A stretch of 64,000 nt of DNA from Micromonospora sp. WMMA1947 (GTDB taxonomy: Bacteria; Actinomycetota; Actinomycetes; Mycobacteriales; Micromonosporaceae). Positions 27,606 through 36,463 of this stretch are shown piece by piece. The stretch is from assembly GCF_027497355.1 (NCBI RefSeq), contig NZ_CP114909.1:4855001-4919000 (forward strand), given 5' to 3'. Below the pieces are notes generated by a model. The model saw nothing but the letters and a program-made list of their open reading frames with translations, was not told the DNA's origin and did not search any database. How positions within the stretch are numbered: the stretch's first letter is position 1; each line of letters opens with the position of its first letter. The translations under genes were made by a program, and so were the position numbers.

Positions 27606-28547
27606 ATGGACACGCGCACGGCCGAACGCCCGGACACCGCCCCCGCCCCCGCCGCGCCTCCGGCCGGTGTGGTCGCCGTCGTCGCCCACCGCAAGAAGAC
27701 GTTCGGCGGTGGGCTCGACGAACTGCGCTCCCGCCTCGTCGGCGCCGGGGTCGGCCGGCTGCTCTGGTACGAGGTGCCCAAGAGCCGCAAGGCCCCCAAG
27801 CGGGTCCGTGCGGCGCTGGACTCCGGCGCCGAGCTGGTGCTGGTGTGGGGCGGCGACGGCATGGTGCAGCGGTGCGCCGACGCCCTGGCCGGCAGCGGTG
27901 TGCCGATGGGGATCCTGCCCGCCGGGACCGCCAACCTGTTCGCGGTGAACCTGGGCATCCCGGTCGACCTGCCCGAGGCGGTACGCATCGCGTTGCACGG
28001 CCGCCGGCGCGAGCTGGACCTGGGCCGGATCAACGGCGAGCACTTCGCGGTGATGGCGGGCGCCGGGTTCGACGGCGACCTGATCCGTGACGCCGACCGG
28101 CAGCTCAAGGGCCGGTTCGGCCGGATCGCGTACGTCTGGACCGGGCTGCGGCACGTACGCGGCGAGTGCGTACGGACCCGGATCCGGGTCGACGGCGCCG
28201 ACTGGTTCGACGACGAGGCGAGCTGCGTGCTGTTCGGCAACGTCGGCACCATCACCGGCGGCATCCCGGCCTTCGACGACGCCCGCCCCGACGACGGGGC
28301 CCTCGAAGTCGGCGTGTCCACCGCCAGCGGCGCCGTGGACTGGGCGCGCACGCTGGGCCGGATGGCCGCCGGGCGCTCCGAGGAGTCGCCGTTCGTGCGG
28401 ATCACCCGGGGCCGCAAGATCAGGGTTCGGTTCGACGCGCCGAAGACGTACGAGCTGGACGGCGGCGCCCGGGGCAAGGCGAAACGGCTCAAGGTCAAGG
28501 TCGTCCCGGGCGCGCTGACCGTGTGCTGTCCGGACCCGGCGGACTGA
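27606..28547 (+). CDS. Diacylglycerol kinase-family lipid kinase (paralog 1)
   Basis: This 313-residue cytosolic enzyme of the DgkB/YegS family has the nucleotide-binding motif VWGGDGMVQ (about residue 80) and GILPAGTANLFA. Domain 2 contains GAGFDG and the C-terminal ELDGG. Family members phosphorylate diacylglycerol or related lipids using ATP, or glycosphingolipids in eukaryotes. A low-complexity Ala/Pro N-terminus precedes the domain. There is no clear Shine-Dalgarno. It diverges from the repeat protein gene and is followed by a nucleotidyltransferase. Confidence 0.9.
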   Translation: MDTRTAERPDTAPAPAAPPAGVVAVVAHRKKTFGGGLDELRSRLVGAGVGRLLWYEVPKSRKAPKRVRAALDSGAELVLVWGGDGMVQRCADALAGSGVPMGILPAGTANLFAVNLGIPVDLPEAVRIALHGRRRELDLGRINGEHFAVMAGAGFDGDLIRDADRQLKGRFGRIAYVWTGLRHVRGECVRTRIRVDGADWFDDEASCVLFGNVGTITGGIPAFDDARPDDGALEVGVSTASGAVDWARTLGRMAAGRSEESPFVRITRGRKIRVRFDAPKTYELDGGARGKAKRLKVKVVPGALTVCCPDPAD

Positions 28548-28576
28548 CCGCGCCCGGGCCGGGGCAGGATGCCGGA

Positions 28577-29347
28577 ATGCGCGACGACATCCGCGACTAC
28601 CTGGCCGAAGTGCTCCGCCGCTCCCGGGACGTGCTCGGTGACGACCTGGTCGGCGCGTACGCCGCCGGGTCGGTCGGGCTGGGCGCGTACCAGCCGGGCC
28701 GCAGCGACGTGGACGTGGCGCTGGTGGCCGCCGGGCCGATGCCGGAGCCGGACAAGCGCCTGCTCGTGGACCGGCTGCGGCACGGGTCGCTGCCCTGCCC
28801 GGCACGCGGCCTGGAACTCGTCGTCTACCGACGAGACGTCGCGGCTTCCGGCACCGCGGAGCCGGGCTTCGAGGTCGAGCTGAACACGGGCGCGACCATG
28901 CCGTTCCGCGCCACCTACGACCCGGCGGACCGGCCCGCCGCCGACGGGCGGTTCTGGTACGCGCTGGACCGCAGCATCCTGCGCCAGTCCGGCCTGGCGC
29001 TGCTCGGCCCGCCCGCCGCCGACGTGTTCGCCGACCCGTCCCCGCAGGCGCTGCGGACGCTGCTGGCCGACGCGCTGCGCTGGTGGCTGGCGCTGCCCAC
29101 GCCACCCGGCGACGCACCGGCCCCCGGCGCGGAGGACGCGGTGCTCGGGGCCTGCCGGACGCTGGTGCGCTGGCGCGACGGCGTGTGGCTGGGCAAGGTC
29201 GACGCGGGTCTGCGGGTCGCCGCCGACGACCCGGACGCCGCGCTGATCCGGACCTCGATCGAGGCCCGCTGGGGCGGTACGCCGCCGTCCGGCCCGGCTG
29301 CCCGCGCGTTCCAGCGGCGGGTGCTGGAGCGGATCACCGCGCGGTGA
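28577..29347 (+). CDS. Nucleotidyltransferase, aminoglycoside adenylyltransferase-like
   Basis: This 256-residue protein has a polymerase-beta-type fold: AYAAGSVGLGAYQPGRSDVDVALV contains the GS and (D/S)D-x-D metal-binding pattern near residues 29-50. The C-terminal region around LGACRTLVRWRDGVWLGKV resembles the ANT(3'')/ANT(9) and DUF4111 helical domain. Known relatives adenylylate streptomycin or spectinomycin, but chromosomal actinobacterial members are usually uncharacterised and a resistance role should not be assumed. A CAGGAT box lies 6 bases before the ATG, so it may be leaderless. Confidence 0.8.
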   Translation: MRDDIRDYLAEVLRRSRDVLGDDLVGAYAAGSVGLGAYQPGRSDVDVALVAAGPMPEPDKRLLVDRLRHGSLPCPARGLELVVYRRDVAASGTAEPGFEVELNTGATMPFRATYDPADRPAADGRFWYALDRSILRQSGLALLGPPAADVFADPSPQALRTLLADALRWWLALPTPPGDAPAPGAEDAVLGACRTLVRWRDGVWLGKVDAGLRVAADDPDAALIRTSIEARWGGTPPSGPAARAFQRRVLERITAR

Positions 29348-29393
29348 GCGCCGCCGTGCGTGACTACTGTGAGCCGGGGGAGGTGCGGTGATC

Positions 29394-32186
29394 ATGACGG
29401 AGCTGAGCGCGTCCGCGCGGGCCGGGCTGGAGGCGGTGGTGCCCGGCGGCGTGGCGACCCGGGCCGCGGACCGGCTGCGGATGGCCCACGACGCCTCGCA
29501 CTACCTGCTGCACCCCGGCGCGGTGATCACCCCGGCCGACGCCGGTCAGGTCGCCGCGCTGCTGGCGTACGGCGCCCGCACCGGCACCCCGCTGACGTTC
29601 CGCTCCGGCGGCACCAGCCTCAGCGGCCAGGCGGTCACCGACCGGCTGCTGGTCGACGTGCGGCGGCACTTCCGCGACCTGAGCGTGCTCGACGACGGGC
29701 GGCGGGTGCGGGTGCAGCCGGGAGTGGTGCTGCGGCAGGTGAACGCGCGCCTGGCGCCGTACGGCCGCAAGCTCGGCCCCGACCCGGCCAGCGAGTCCGC
29801 GTGCACGGTCGGCGGCGTGGTCGCCAACAACTCCAGCGGCATGACCTGCGGCACCGAGTTCAACACGTACCGGACGCTGGAGTCGCTGGTCCTCGCGCTG
29901 CCCAGCGGCACCGTGCTGGACACCGGCGCCCCGGACGCCGACGCCCGGCTGCGCGCCGCCGAACCGGCCCTGCACGCCGGGCTGCTGCGGCTGCGCGACC
30001 GGGTACGCGGCAACCCCGACTCGGTGCGCCGCATCCGCGCCCAGTACGCCATGAAGAACACCATGGGGTACGGCGTGAACGCGTTCCTCGACCACGACGA
30101 CCCGGCCGACCTGCTCACCCGGCTCGTGGTGGGCAGCGAGGGCACGCTCGCGTTCGTCGCCTCGGCGACGTTCCGGACCGTACCCGTGCACCGGCACGCC
30201 GCGACGGGCCTGCTGGTCTTCGACTCCCTGGGCGCGGCGATGGCCGCCATGCCGGCGCTGGTGGCCGCCGGGCCGGCGGCGGTCGAGCTGCTGGATGCCG
30301 CCGCCCTGCGGGTGGCCCAGCGCGACCCGAAGGCGGACGCCGCGCTGCGCGGCCTGGCCGTGCGCGGGCACGCGGCGCTGCTCGCCGAGTGGCAGGAGTC
30401 CGACCCGGCGGCGCTCGCCGACCGGGTCGCCGGCGCCGAACCGGTGCTCGCCGGCCTGCCGTTGAGCGCCCCGGCCCGGCTCAGCGGCGAGTCCGCCGCC
30501 CGCGCCGCGCTGTGGCACATCCGCAAGGGCCTGTACGCGGCGGTCGCGGGCGCCCGCCCGTCCGGCACCACGGCGCTGCTGGAGGACATCGCCGTGCCGG
30601 TCGAGGCGCTCGCCGGCACCTGCGCGTCGCTGGCCGAGCTGTTCGAGCGGCACCGGTACGCCGACAGCGTCATCTTCGGCCACGCGAAGGACGGCAACCT
30701 GCACTTCATGCTCAACGAGCGGTTCGACGGGGGTGAGGCCCCGGCGCGCTACGCCGACTTCACCGAGGAGATGGTCGACCTGGTGCTCGGCCACGGCGGC
30801 ACGCTAAAGGCCGAGCACGGGACCGGCCGGGTGATGGCCCCGTACGTGCGCCGTCAGTTCGGTGACGAGCTGTACGAGGTGATGCGCGAGCTGAAGACGC
30901 TCTGCGACCCCGACGGCGTGCTGAATCCTGGTGTGCTGCTCAGCGACGACCCGGAGATCCACATGCGGCACCTCAAGACCGTGCCGGCGGTGGAGGAGGA
31001 GGTGGACCGCTGCGTCGAGTGCGGCTACTGCGAGCCGGTCTGCCCCAGCCGCGACCTCACCACCACGCCTCGGCAGCGCATCGTGCTGCGCCGGGAGATC
31101 GCCGCCGCGCGGGCCGCCGGCGACACCGCGCTGGCCCGGGAACTGACCGACGCCTACGACTACGACGCGGTGCAGACCTGCGCCGTCGACGGCATGTGCG
31201 CCACCGCCTGCCCGGTGCTGATCAACACCGGTGACCTCGTCAAGCGGCTGCGCGCGCAGGAGCACGGCCGGGCGGCGGGGACCGCCTGGCGCGGCGCGGC
31301 CCGCCGCTGGGGCGCCACCACCCGGGGCATGGCCCGTGGGCTCGACCTGGCCGGGGCGCTGCCGCCCGCGCTGCCCGAGGCCGCCACCCGGGCCGCCCGC
31401 GCGGTGCTCGGCGCGGACCGGGTACCGCGGTGGCAACGGGACCTGCCGCGCGGCGGCACCCCCCGCCGCCCGCACCGGGCCGACGACCCGGACGCGGTGT
31501 TCGTCCCGTCCTGCCTGGGCACCCTGTTCGCTCCGGAGCGGGGCGGCACCGGCGTGGCAGCCGCGCTGCTCACGCTCGCCGAGCGGGCCGGCGTACGCCT
31601 GCTCGTGCCGGACGGCATCGGCGACCTGTGCTGCGGCACCCCCTGGTCGTCGAAGGGCCTCACCGAGGGCTACCGGGCGGTGCGCGACCGCGTCCCGCCG
31701 GTGCTGCGCGCGGCCAGCCGCGACGGCGCGCTGCCGGTGGTCAGCGACGCCGCGTCCTGCACCGAGGGTTTCGAGCGGCTGCTCGACGGCGCCGGCGACG
31801 TGCGGGTCGTGGACGCGGTGGCGTACACCGCCGGCACGCTGCTGCCCCGCCTGACCGTGCGCCGCCGGATCGGTTCGCTCGCGCTGCACCCGACCTGCTC
31901 GTCGGTCCGGCTCGGCCTGGACGACGCGCTGCTCACCGTGGCCCGCGCGGTCGCCGACGAGGTGGTGGTCCCGGAGGGCTGGCAGTGCTGCGGCTTCGCC
32001 GGTGACCGAGGGCTGCTGCATCCGGAGCTGACCGCGTCGGCCACCCGGGCCGAGGCCGCCGCCGTCACGGCCCGGCCCTTCGACGGGTACGCCTCGGTGA
32101 ACCGCACCTGCGAGATCGGGCTGGCGCGGGCCACCGGGCAGCCGTACCGGCACCTGCTGGAGCTGCTGGCCGAGGTGACCTCGTGA
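29394..32186 (+). CDS. FAD-binding and [4Fe-4S]-binding oxidoreductase (GlcD-GlcF-type fusion)
   Basis: This protein of about 930 residues joins a flavin dehydrogenase to an electron-transfer module, like D-lactate or glycolate dehydrogenases. The FAD PCMH domain (about 25-240) has TFRSGGTSLSGQA and NNSSGMTCG. The FAD-oxidase C domain carries HAKDGNLHF. The ferredoxin module has CVECGYCEPVCP and CAVDGMCATACP. Two CCG domains (DLCCGTP, WQCCGFAG) end the protein. It probably oxidises a 2-hydroxyacid and passes electrons to the quinone pool. ATG 29394 is 10 bases from GGAGG; GTG 29388 is in frame and possible. The stop overlaps the start of the glutaredoxin gene. Confidence 0.92.
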   Translation: MTELSASARAGLEAVVPGGVATRAADRLRMAHDASHYLLHPGAVITPADAGQVAALLAYGARTGTPLTFRSGGTSLSGQAVTDRLLVDVRRHFRDLSVLDDGRRVRVQPGVVLRQVNARLAPYGRKLGPDPASESACTVGGVVANNSSGMTCGTEFNTYRTLESLVLALPSGTVLDTGAPDADARLRAAEPALHAGLLRLRDRVRGNPDSVRRIRAQYAMKNTMGYGVNAFLDHDDPADLLTRLVVGSEGTLAFVASATFRTVPVHRHAATGLLVFDSLGAAMAAMPALVAAGPAAVELLDAAALRVAQRDPKADAALRGLAVRGHAALLAEWQESDPAALADRVAGAEPVLAGLPLSAPARLSGESAARAALWHIRKGLYAAVAGARPSGTTALLEDIAVPVEALAGTCASLAELFERHRYADSVIFGHAKDGNLHFMLNERFDGGEAPARYADFTEEMVDLVLGHGGTLKAEHGTGRVMAPYVRRQFGDELYEVMRELKTLCDPDGVLNPGVLLSDDPEIHMRHLKTVPAVEEEVDRCVECGYCEPVCPSRDLTTTPRQRIVLRREIAAARAAGDTALARELTDAYDYDAVQTCAVDGMCATACPVLINTGDLVKRLRAQEHGRAAGTAWRGAARRWGATTRGMARGLDLAGALPPALPEAATRAARAVLGADRVPRWQRDLPRGGTPRRPHRADDPDAVFVPSCLGTLFAPERGGTGVAAALLTLAERAGVRLLVPDGIGDLCCGTPWSSKGLTEGYRAVRDRVPPVLRAASRDGALPVVSDAASCTEGFERLLDGAGDVRVVDAVAYTAGTLLPRLTVRRRIGSLALHPTCSSVRLGLDDALLTVARAVADEVVVPEGWQCCGFAGDRGLLHPELTASATRAEAAAVTARPFDGYASVNRTCEIGLARATGQPYRHLLELLAEVTS

Positions 32187-32605
32187 TGCGCAGCTGGCGA
32201 TTCGCGGCGCTGATGCTGGTCGTCGGCGTGGCGGTGGCCGCCGGCCAGGACACGCCGGTGTCGGCGACGGCGGGGTTCCTGGCGTTCGCCGCGCTGGCGG
32301 CCGTCTTCTCGCCGCTGGCGTTCCCCCGGTCGCTGACCGCTGCGCAGGCGCGTCGGCGCAGCGCTGACGACGGCCGGCCGGTGATCTACTGGCGGCCCGG
32401 CTGCACGTACTGCCTGCGGCTGCGTCTCCGGCTGGGCGGGCGGGCCCGGCGCGCGTACTGGGTGGACATCTGGCGCGACCCGGAGGCCGCCGCCGCCGTC
32501 CGGGTGGTGACCGGCGGCGACGAGACGGTCCCCACCGTGGTGCTGCCGGACCGGGCGGTGGTCAATCCCGACCCGGCGTGGCTGCGGGCGCGGCTCGGCG
32601 CCTGA
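32186..32605 (+). CDS. Membrane-anchored glutaredoxin/mycoredoxin-like protein
   Basis: This 139-residue protein begins with two hydrophobic helices (about 5-50). A thioredoxin-fold domain follows (about 65-139) with the redox motif GCTYC and the cis-Pro segment ETVPTVVLP. Mycoredoxins with CxxC reduce mycothiol-mixed disulfides in actinobacteria. An Arg-rich turn follows the motif. Its ATG overlaps the stop of the GlcD-GlcF fusion (TGATG), and GTG 32183 is an alternative start. The coupling suggests joint expression, perhaps for maintaining exposed thiols or clusters of the oxidoreductase. Confidence 0.83.
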   Translation: MRSWRFAALMLVVGVAVAAGQDTPVSATAGFLAFAALAAVFSPLAFPRSLTAAQARRRSADDGRPVIYWRPGCTYCLRLRLRLGGRARRAYWVDIWRDPEAAAAVRVVTGGDETVPTVVLPDRAVVNPDPAWLRARLGA

Positions 32606-32801
32606 GCGGGCGAACCCCGGCACGGGCGGCCCGACGGGCATACCGTGCGAAGAGGGCGTCGCGGACGGCGCCCCGGACGACCTGGCCGAGACCGGGCGGC
32701 GGGTGACGCCCGCTGGTCGGCGCACCAGGCGGATCAGCGCGACCTCGGCGCGGTACGCGCGCGGGGCTGCCGGTGCCGCCGGTCGTGGCTAAGCTCGGCC
32801 G

Positions 32802-33182
32802 ATGCATCGATCGCGGTTGTATGCCCTCATCATCGACGCGCCGCGGGACGAGGCGGGGGAAGCGGCCGCGTTCTGGTCCGCCGCGCTCGGCGCGGACCTG
32901 CGCACCGATCCGGCCGAACCGGAGTTCGCCGGCCTGGCCGACGTGGTGCCGGGGCTGGTCACCGCCGTGCAGTCGGTCGGCGACGCGCCCCGCTACCACC
33001 TCGACATCGAGACCGACGACGTGGCCGCCGAGGTGGAGCGGCTGTGCGGGCTGGGCGCCACGCCGGTGTCCCGCTGGCTCGACTGCCACGTGCTGCGGGC
33101 GCCGGGCGGGCACCTGCTGTGCGTGATTCCGGTGGCGAGCGACAGCGAGTTGTTCGAGACCACCGCCACCCGCTGGCCGTGA
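32802..33182 (+). CDS. VOC-family (glyoxalase-like) protein
   Basis: This 126-residue protein has one and a half beta-alpha-beta-beta-beta modules typical of the vicinal oxygen chelate superfamily: an opening YALIIDAP, the pattern FWSAALGA, and a closing HVLRAPGGHLLCVIPV. Candidate ligands are His near the second strand (YHLDIE) and the late Asp/Glu, but function could be dioxygenase-like, isomerase-like or binding only. A TAAGCT box 6 bases before the ATG and no Shine-Dalgarno indicate a leaderless message. The 196 bases before it hold no other feature. Confidence 0.82.
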   Translation: MHRSRLYALIIDAPRDEAGEAAAFWSAALGADLRTDPAEPEFAGLADVVPGLVTAVQSVGDAPRYHLDIETDDVAAEVERLCGLGATPVSRWLDCHVLRAPGGHLLCVIPVASDSELFETTATRWP

Positions 33183-33183
33183 C

Positions 33184-33214
33184 CCGGCGCCCCGGCGGTG
33201 AGCCGGGGCGCCGG
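33184..33214. terminator. Bidirectional terminator hairpin
   Basis: CCGGCGCCCCGGC pairs perfectly with 33202-33214 around a 5-base loop. It lies exactly between the convergent VOC and GH81 stops. Confidence 0.75.
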
Positions 33215-33224
33215 TGCCACGGGG

Positions 33225-36203
33225 TCAGGAGCCGTACGGCAGCGTGACCGTCGAGCTGTTGCCGACGCCGAGGATTGTGGGCGCGCCGCCGATGGCGTTC
33301 CACACCTCGACGCGTACCGTGCCGCCGGCCAGGTTGCCCAGCGTGCCGGTGGACGAGAGCAGACCCTGCGTCTGCCGGTAGCGCTCCGCACCCGGGACCG
33401 GATCGGTGGCGAAGTACCTGTAGGTCTCCACCCGCTCGACGCTGCCGTTGCCGGTCAGGTCGTAGGAGACCCGGATCTGGACGCCGTTGCCGACCGCGGT
33501 GCCCGCGTCGACGGCCAGGTCGAAGGCGGTCGCCCCGCCGGTGTACGTGCCGGTCAGCCCGGTGGCGGTGAACACCTGCGGGTTGGTGGGCGTGCCGTCG
33601 GAGTTGCCGGTCGCCGCCGCCACGTTCACCGTGCCGGAGGTGCCGGCGGTGCCGTCCAGGCCGCCGCCGGACCGTAGGTACCGGACCGGCTTCAGCGGGC
33701 TGCCCGTACCCGTCGGGCTGGGGCTCGCGGAGGTCGGCGTCGGGCTCGCGGTGGTCGGGGTGGGGCTGGGCCCCGACGTCGACGGGCTGCCGGTCGGCAC
33801 GGCTCCGCCGCCGGTGGCGTTGCCGCCGCTCCACGTGTACGCCCCGGACGTGGCGGTCTTCCCGGCCGGCACGGCGAGCGTGACGCCGGTGGAGAACGTG
33901 ACGGTCAGCGGCCGGGCGGTGATGTTCGACGCCACGTAGGTGCGGACGCCGTTCTTGACGAACACCTTCGCCAGCGGGTGGTTCGCCGTCACCGTGGTGT
34001 CCACGGTGCCGAGCGCGGCCAGGTTGCGGATCCAGTGGAACGTGTGCGCCTTGCTCTCACCTTCCTCGCTGGTGAACCCGCTGTTGGCGCGGAAGTTGCG
34101 CAGCGCCTGCTCGCCGTCGCCGAGGGCCAGGAACTCCCAGATGACGTCCTGCCACACCGTCGGCGGGCCGCCCTTGTTGGTGACCAGCTCGGCGTAGTTG
34201 GCCTTGACGTACTCGGGGAAGTCGCCCAGGTAGAGGTGCCCGCCGGTGATCGGCAGCATGTTGATGCCCTGGATCATCTCCGGCGCCGCGGAGAACCAGG
34301 TGGAGTACGACCCGCCGTCGCCCCACACCATGCCGACCGTCTTGTGCCCGAACGCGGACGGGAAGTTCTGGTCGTACACGTCGAACCAGTACTCGGAGAT
34401 GGCCGCGGACTGCGTGGTCCACAGGTAGACCCCGGCGTCACGGACGGCGGTGTCGCCGGTGGCCTGACCCCACTGGATCAGCGCGTTGGCGAAGTTCATC
34501 CCCTCCGACGAGGACTCCTGGTTGTTGCCGGCGAAGAACGGCGCCAGGCCGGAGGCCCAGTCGTGGCCGGCGTAGATGTCGAAGTCCCGCAGGTAGGGGA
34601 AGCGGCTGTCGGCGCGGTCGTAGTTGTTGGCGTCCCGGATGAGCAGGTCGACCATGCCGCCGTAGCGGCTGTCGTCGGCCCACCCCGGGTCGAACTTGGC
34701 GAGCGTGGCGGCGGCGGCGATGAAGTAGCCGTAGTGGAAGTGGTGGTCGTTGAGGTCCTCGTCGGAGCCGTACGAGGCGGGGTAGCCGATCAGCGTGCCC
34801 CAGTTGCGGTCGTAGTAGAACAGCTGGCCGGTCTCGCCGGAGCCGGCGGTGAGCCAGTTCGTCAGCCGGTTCTTCATGGCGGTCAGCGCCGCGTCGCGGA
34901 CCGAGGTCTGCCCGAGCTGGTCGGCGATCTCGGCGATCCGGGCCGCCCGGCCGAGTCCCTTGCCGGCCCAGTACGTGTCCGGGCCGCTGACACCCTCCGG
35001 GTTGCCCTGCTCGGCGTTCAGGTAGCCGGTGACTGTGGACAGGTCCGCGCCGCTGGAGTCGCCCACGGCGGGCACCTCCGGCAGCACGCCGGTGAAGCGC
35101 ATCGTGGTGGTGAACGACGGCACGCCGGTGAGCACCCGCATGGCGCCGCGCGCCGAGACGTAGGTCTGGCTGATCGGGGTGGCGCCGGTGAGGCTGCGCC
35201 ACTGGTGCGGGTAGAGCGCCACGACCGTCTTCGTCTCGCTGCCCTCCCGAGGGGTGGTGGTGAACGCGTACGTGGTGCGCACCGTGCCGGCGGACGGGTC
35301 GTAGGCGTAGCTCATCCGGGTGCCGGTGACGTGGGCGTGGGCGTACCGGCCGAAGGTGTCGGCGAGGGCGGCCCGGTCTCCGCCGCCGGGCAGCACCGCG
35401 ACCGAGAAGTACCCCTTGCCGGCCAGCGTGGAGCTGATGCCGGTGCCGTTGACGGTCCAGGTCGCGCCGCTCGGGGCGTACGCGACGTAGTCGTGGCCGC
35501 GAACGGTGAAGCCGATGGTGGCGCCGGAGTTGCGCCAGACGGTGGGCGTCCCGGCGGCGGTGAGCTGCGCGGTGCCGCCGCTGACCGTGTAGTAGCTGAT
35601 CGGCAGCCCGTGGCCGATGGTGGCGCGCATGGTGCGGCTGCCGTCGCTCCAGTCCGCGGTGACGGTCCAGTCGCTCCACCCGGCGGCCTTCACGACCGGC
35701 GCGGACAGCCCGGGCATCCCGACGCGGACGTCCTCGGTGTACGGGTAGTGGAACTCGCCGACGCCGGTCGCGGTGCCGCTGATCGCGGGCGTGGTGGTGT
35801 ACGACAGCCCGAGCCCGTTGGTCTCGGCCTTGGCCGCCAGCGGGTGCGCGTGCAGCACCTCGCTGCCGGTGCAGTTGTTGCGCTTCCAGATCAGCGAGGA
35901 CCACCAGTCGTTCGTGGGGATCGCGCCGGCCGGCGCGTCGGCGGTGGTGAAGGTCCTCGGGTTGGTGCTGATCGCGCCGCAGCCCTTCGGCAGCAGGGCC
36001 CCGGCGGGGCGGGTCTCGGTGTAGCTGCCCGCGCCGACGGCGCCGGCGGTGGCGGTGCCGCCACCGCCGACCACGACGCCGAGCAGGCCGGCGGCGAGCA
36101 CGGAGGCGGCGACGAGGGCGGTCGCCCGCAGCCCGCGACGGCGGGCCGGGGACGGGACGGGCGGGGGTACGGGGTCGGGGGAGAAGTCCCGCAGGAGGGT
36201 CAT
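33225..36203 (-). CDS. Secreted GH81 endo-beta-1,3-glucanase with C-terminal binding module
   Basis: This 992-residue secreted inverting beta-1,3-glucanase has a signal or anchor segment at about 24-52 after a Pro-rich N-terminus. The GH81 domain (about 60-760) contains the active-site stretch EDLNDHHFHYGYF with catalytic Asp, NNQESSSEGMNF with the Glu pair, and NDWWSSLIW near the start. A Ser/Thr/Pro linker leads to a C-terminal beta module of about 150 residues, perhaps CBM56-like, which I cannot classify confidently. The ATG is preceded by AAGGGG. The gene follows a strong promoter bracketed by two palindromic operators, which suggests tight repression until beta-glucan is available. Confidence 0.94.
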   Translation of the reverse strand: MTLLRDFSPDPVPPPVPSPARRRGLRATALVAASVLAAGLLGVVVGGGGTATAGAVGAGSYTETRPAGALLPKGCGAISTNPRTFTTADAPAGAIPTNDWWSSLIWKRNNCTGSEVLHAHPLAAKAETNGLGLSYTTTPAISGTATGVGEFHYPYTEDVRVGMPGLSAPVVKAAGWSDWTVTADWSDGSRTMRATIGHGLPISYYTVSGGTAQLTAAGTPTVWRNSGATIGFTVRGHDYVAYAPSGATWTVNGTGISSTLAGKGYFSVAVLPGGGDRAALADTFGRYAHAHVTGTRMSYAYDPSAGTVRTTYAFTTTPREGSETKTVVALYPHQWRSLTGATPISQTYVSARGAMRVLTGVPSFTTTMRFTGVLPEVPAVGDSSGADLSTVTGYLNAEQGNPEGVSGPDTYWAGKGLGRAARIAEIADQLGQTSVRDAALTAMKNRLTNWLTAGSGETGQLFYYDRNWGTLIGYPASYGSDEDLNDHHFHYGYFIAAAATLAKFDPGWADDSRYGGMVDLLIRDANNYDRADSRFPYLRDFDIYAGHDWASGLAPFFAGNNQESSSEGMNFANALIQWGQATGDTAVRDAGVYLWTTQSAAISEYWFDVYDQNFPSAFGHKTVGMVWGDGGSYSTWFSAAPEMIQGINMLPITGGHLYLGDFPEYVKANYAELVTNKGGPPTVWQDVIWEFLALGDGEQALRNFRANSGFTSEEGESKAHTFHWIRNLAALGTVDTTVTANHPLAKVFVKNGVRTYVASNITARPLTVTFSTGVTLAVPAGKTATSGAYTWSGGNATGGGAVPTGSPSTSGPSPTPTTASPTPTSASPSPTGTGSPLKPVRYLRSGGGLDGTAGTSGTVNVAAATGNSDGTPTNPQVFTATGLTGTYTGGATAFDLAVDAGTAVGNGVQIRVSYDLTGNGSVERVETYRYFATDPVPGAERYRQTQGLLSSTGTLGNLAGGTVRVEVWNAIGGAPTILGVGNSSTVTLPYGS

Positions 36204-36258
36204 GGAGGTCCCCTTCACGAGGAGAAGGCGAGGTACGGGGGTGGTGTTCCGACGTCGT

Positions 36259-36339
36259 GAGAGCGCTCTCTTGAGAAGGGACATTAAGGTTCGGGTTACG
36301 GATCCGTCAATGTCTTGTTACGAGGGAGAGCGCTCTCCC
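36259..36339 (-). promoter_or_regulatory. GH81 promoter flanked by two GAGAGCGCTCTC operators
   Basis: On the minus strand a TTGACG -35 (36305-36310), 18-base spacer and TAATGT -10 (36281-36286) form a recognisable promoter. A perfect palindrome GAGAGCGCTCTC (36259-36270) covers about +5 to +16. A longer one, GGGAGAGCGCTCTCCC (36324-36339), lies upstream of the -35. Their centres are 67 bases apart. The palindrome resembles LacI-family glycoside operators of actinomycetes such as CebR's TGGGAGCGCTCCCA. Confidence 0.82.
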
Positions 36340-36394
36340 GCGCCTACCGCGGGCTCTCCGGTCACCCCGCGAAGCCCGCTGACCAGCCACGACG

Positions 36395-36451
36395 GCACGC
36401 TTGAAGCGCCGCCCCCGGCCGAGACGGGCGGGGGCGGCGCTTCAAGCGTGC
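36395..36451 (-). terminator. 22-bp perfect hairpin terminator
   Basis: A 22-bp uninterrupted stem (36395-36416 with 36430-36451) around a 13-base loop starts 12 bases past the stop of the small cysteine-motif gene. It also insulates the GH81 promoter region. The stem starts GCACGCTTGAAGCGCCG. Confidence 0.8.
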
Positions 36452-36463
36452 GCCTACGGTGAG

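Noticed and set aside
27450..29117. Upstream extension of the repeat-protein frame to over 900 codons
   Set aside because: It runs antisense through the lipid kinase and nucleotidyltransferase genes; the signal peptide at 27449 marks the real start.
28577..29347. Acquired aminoglycoside resistance cassette
   Set aside because: Codon use matches the neighbours and no mobile-element signals flank it; it looks like a resident chromosomal nucleotidyltransferase.
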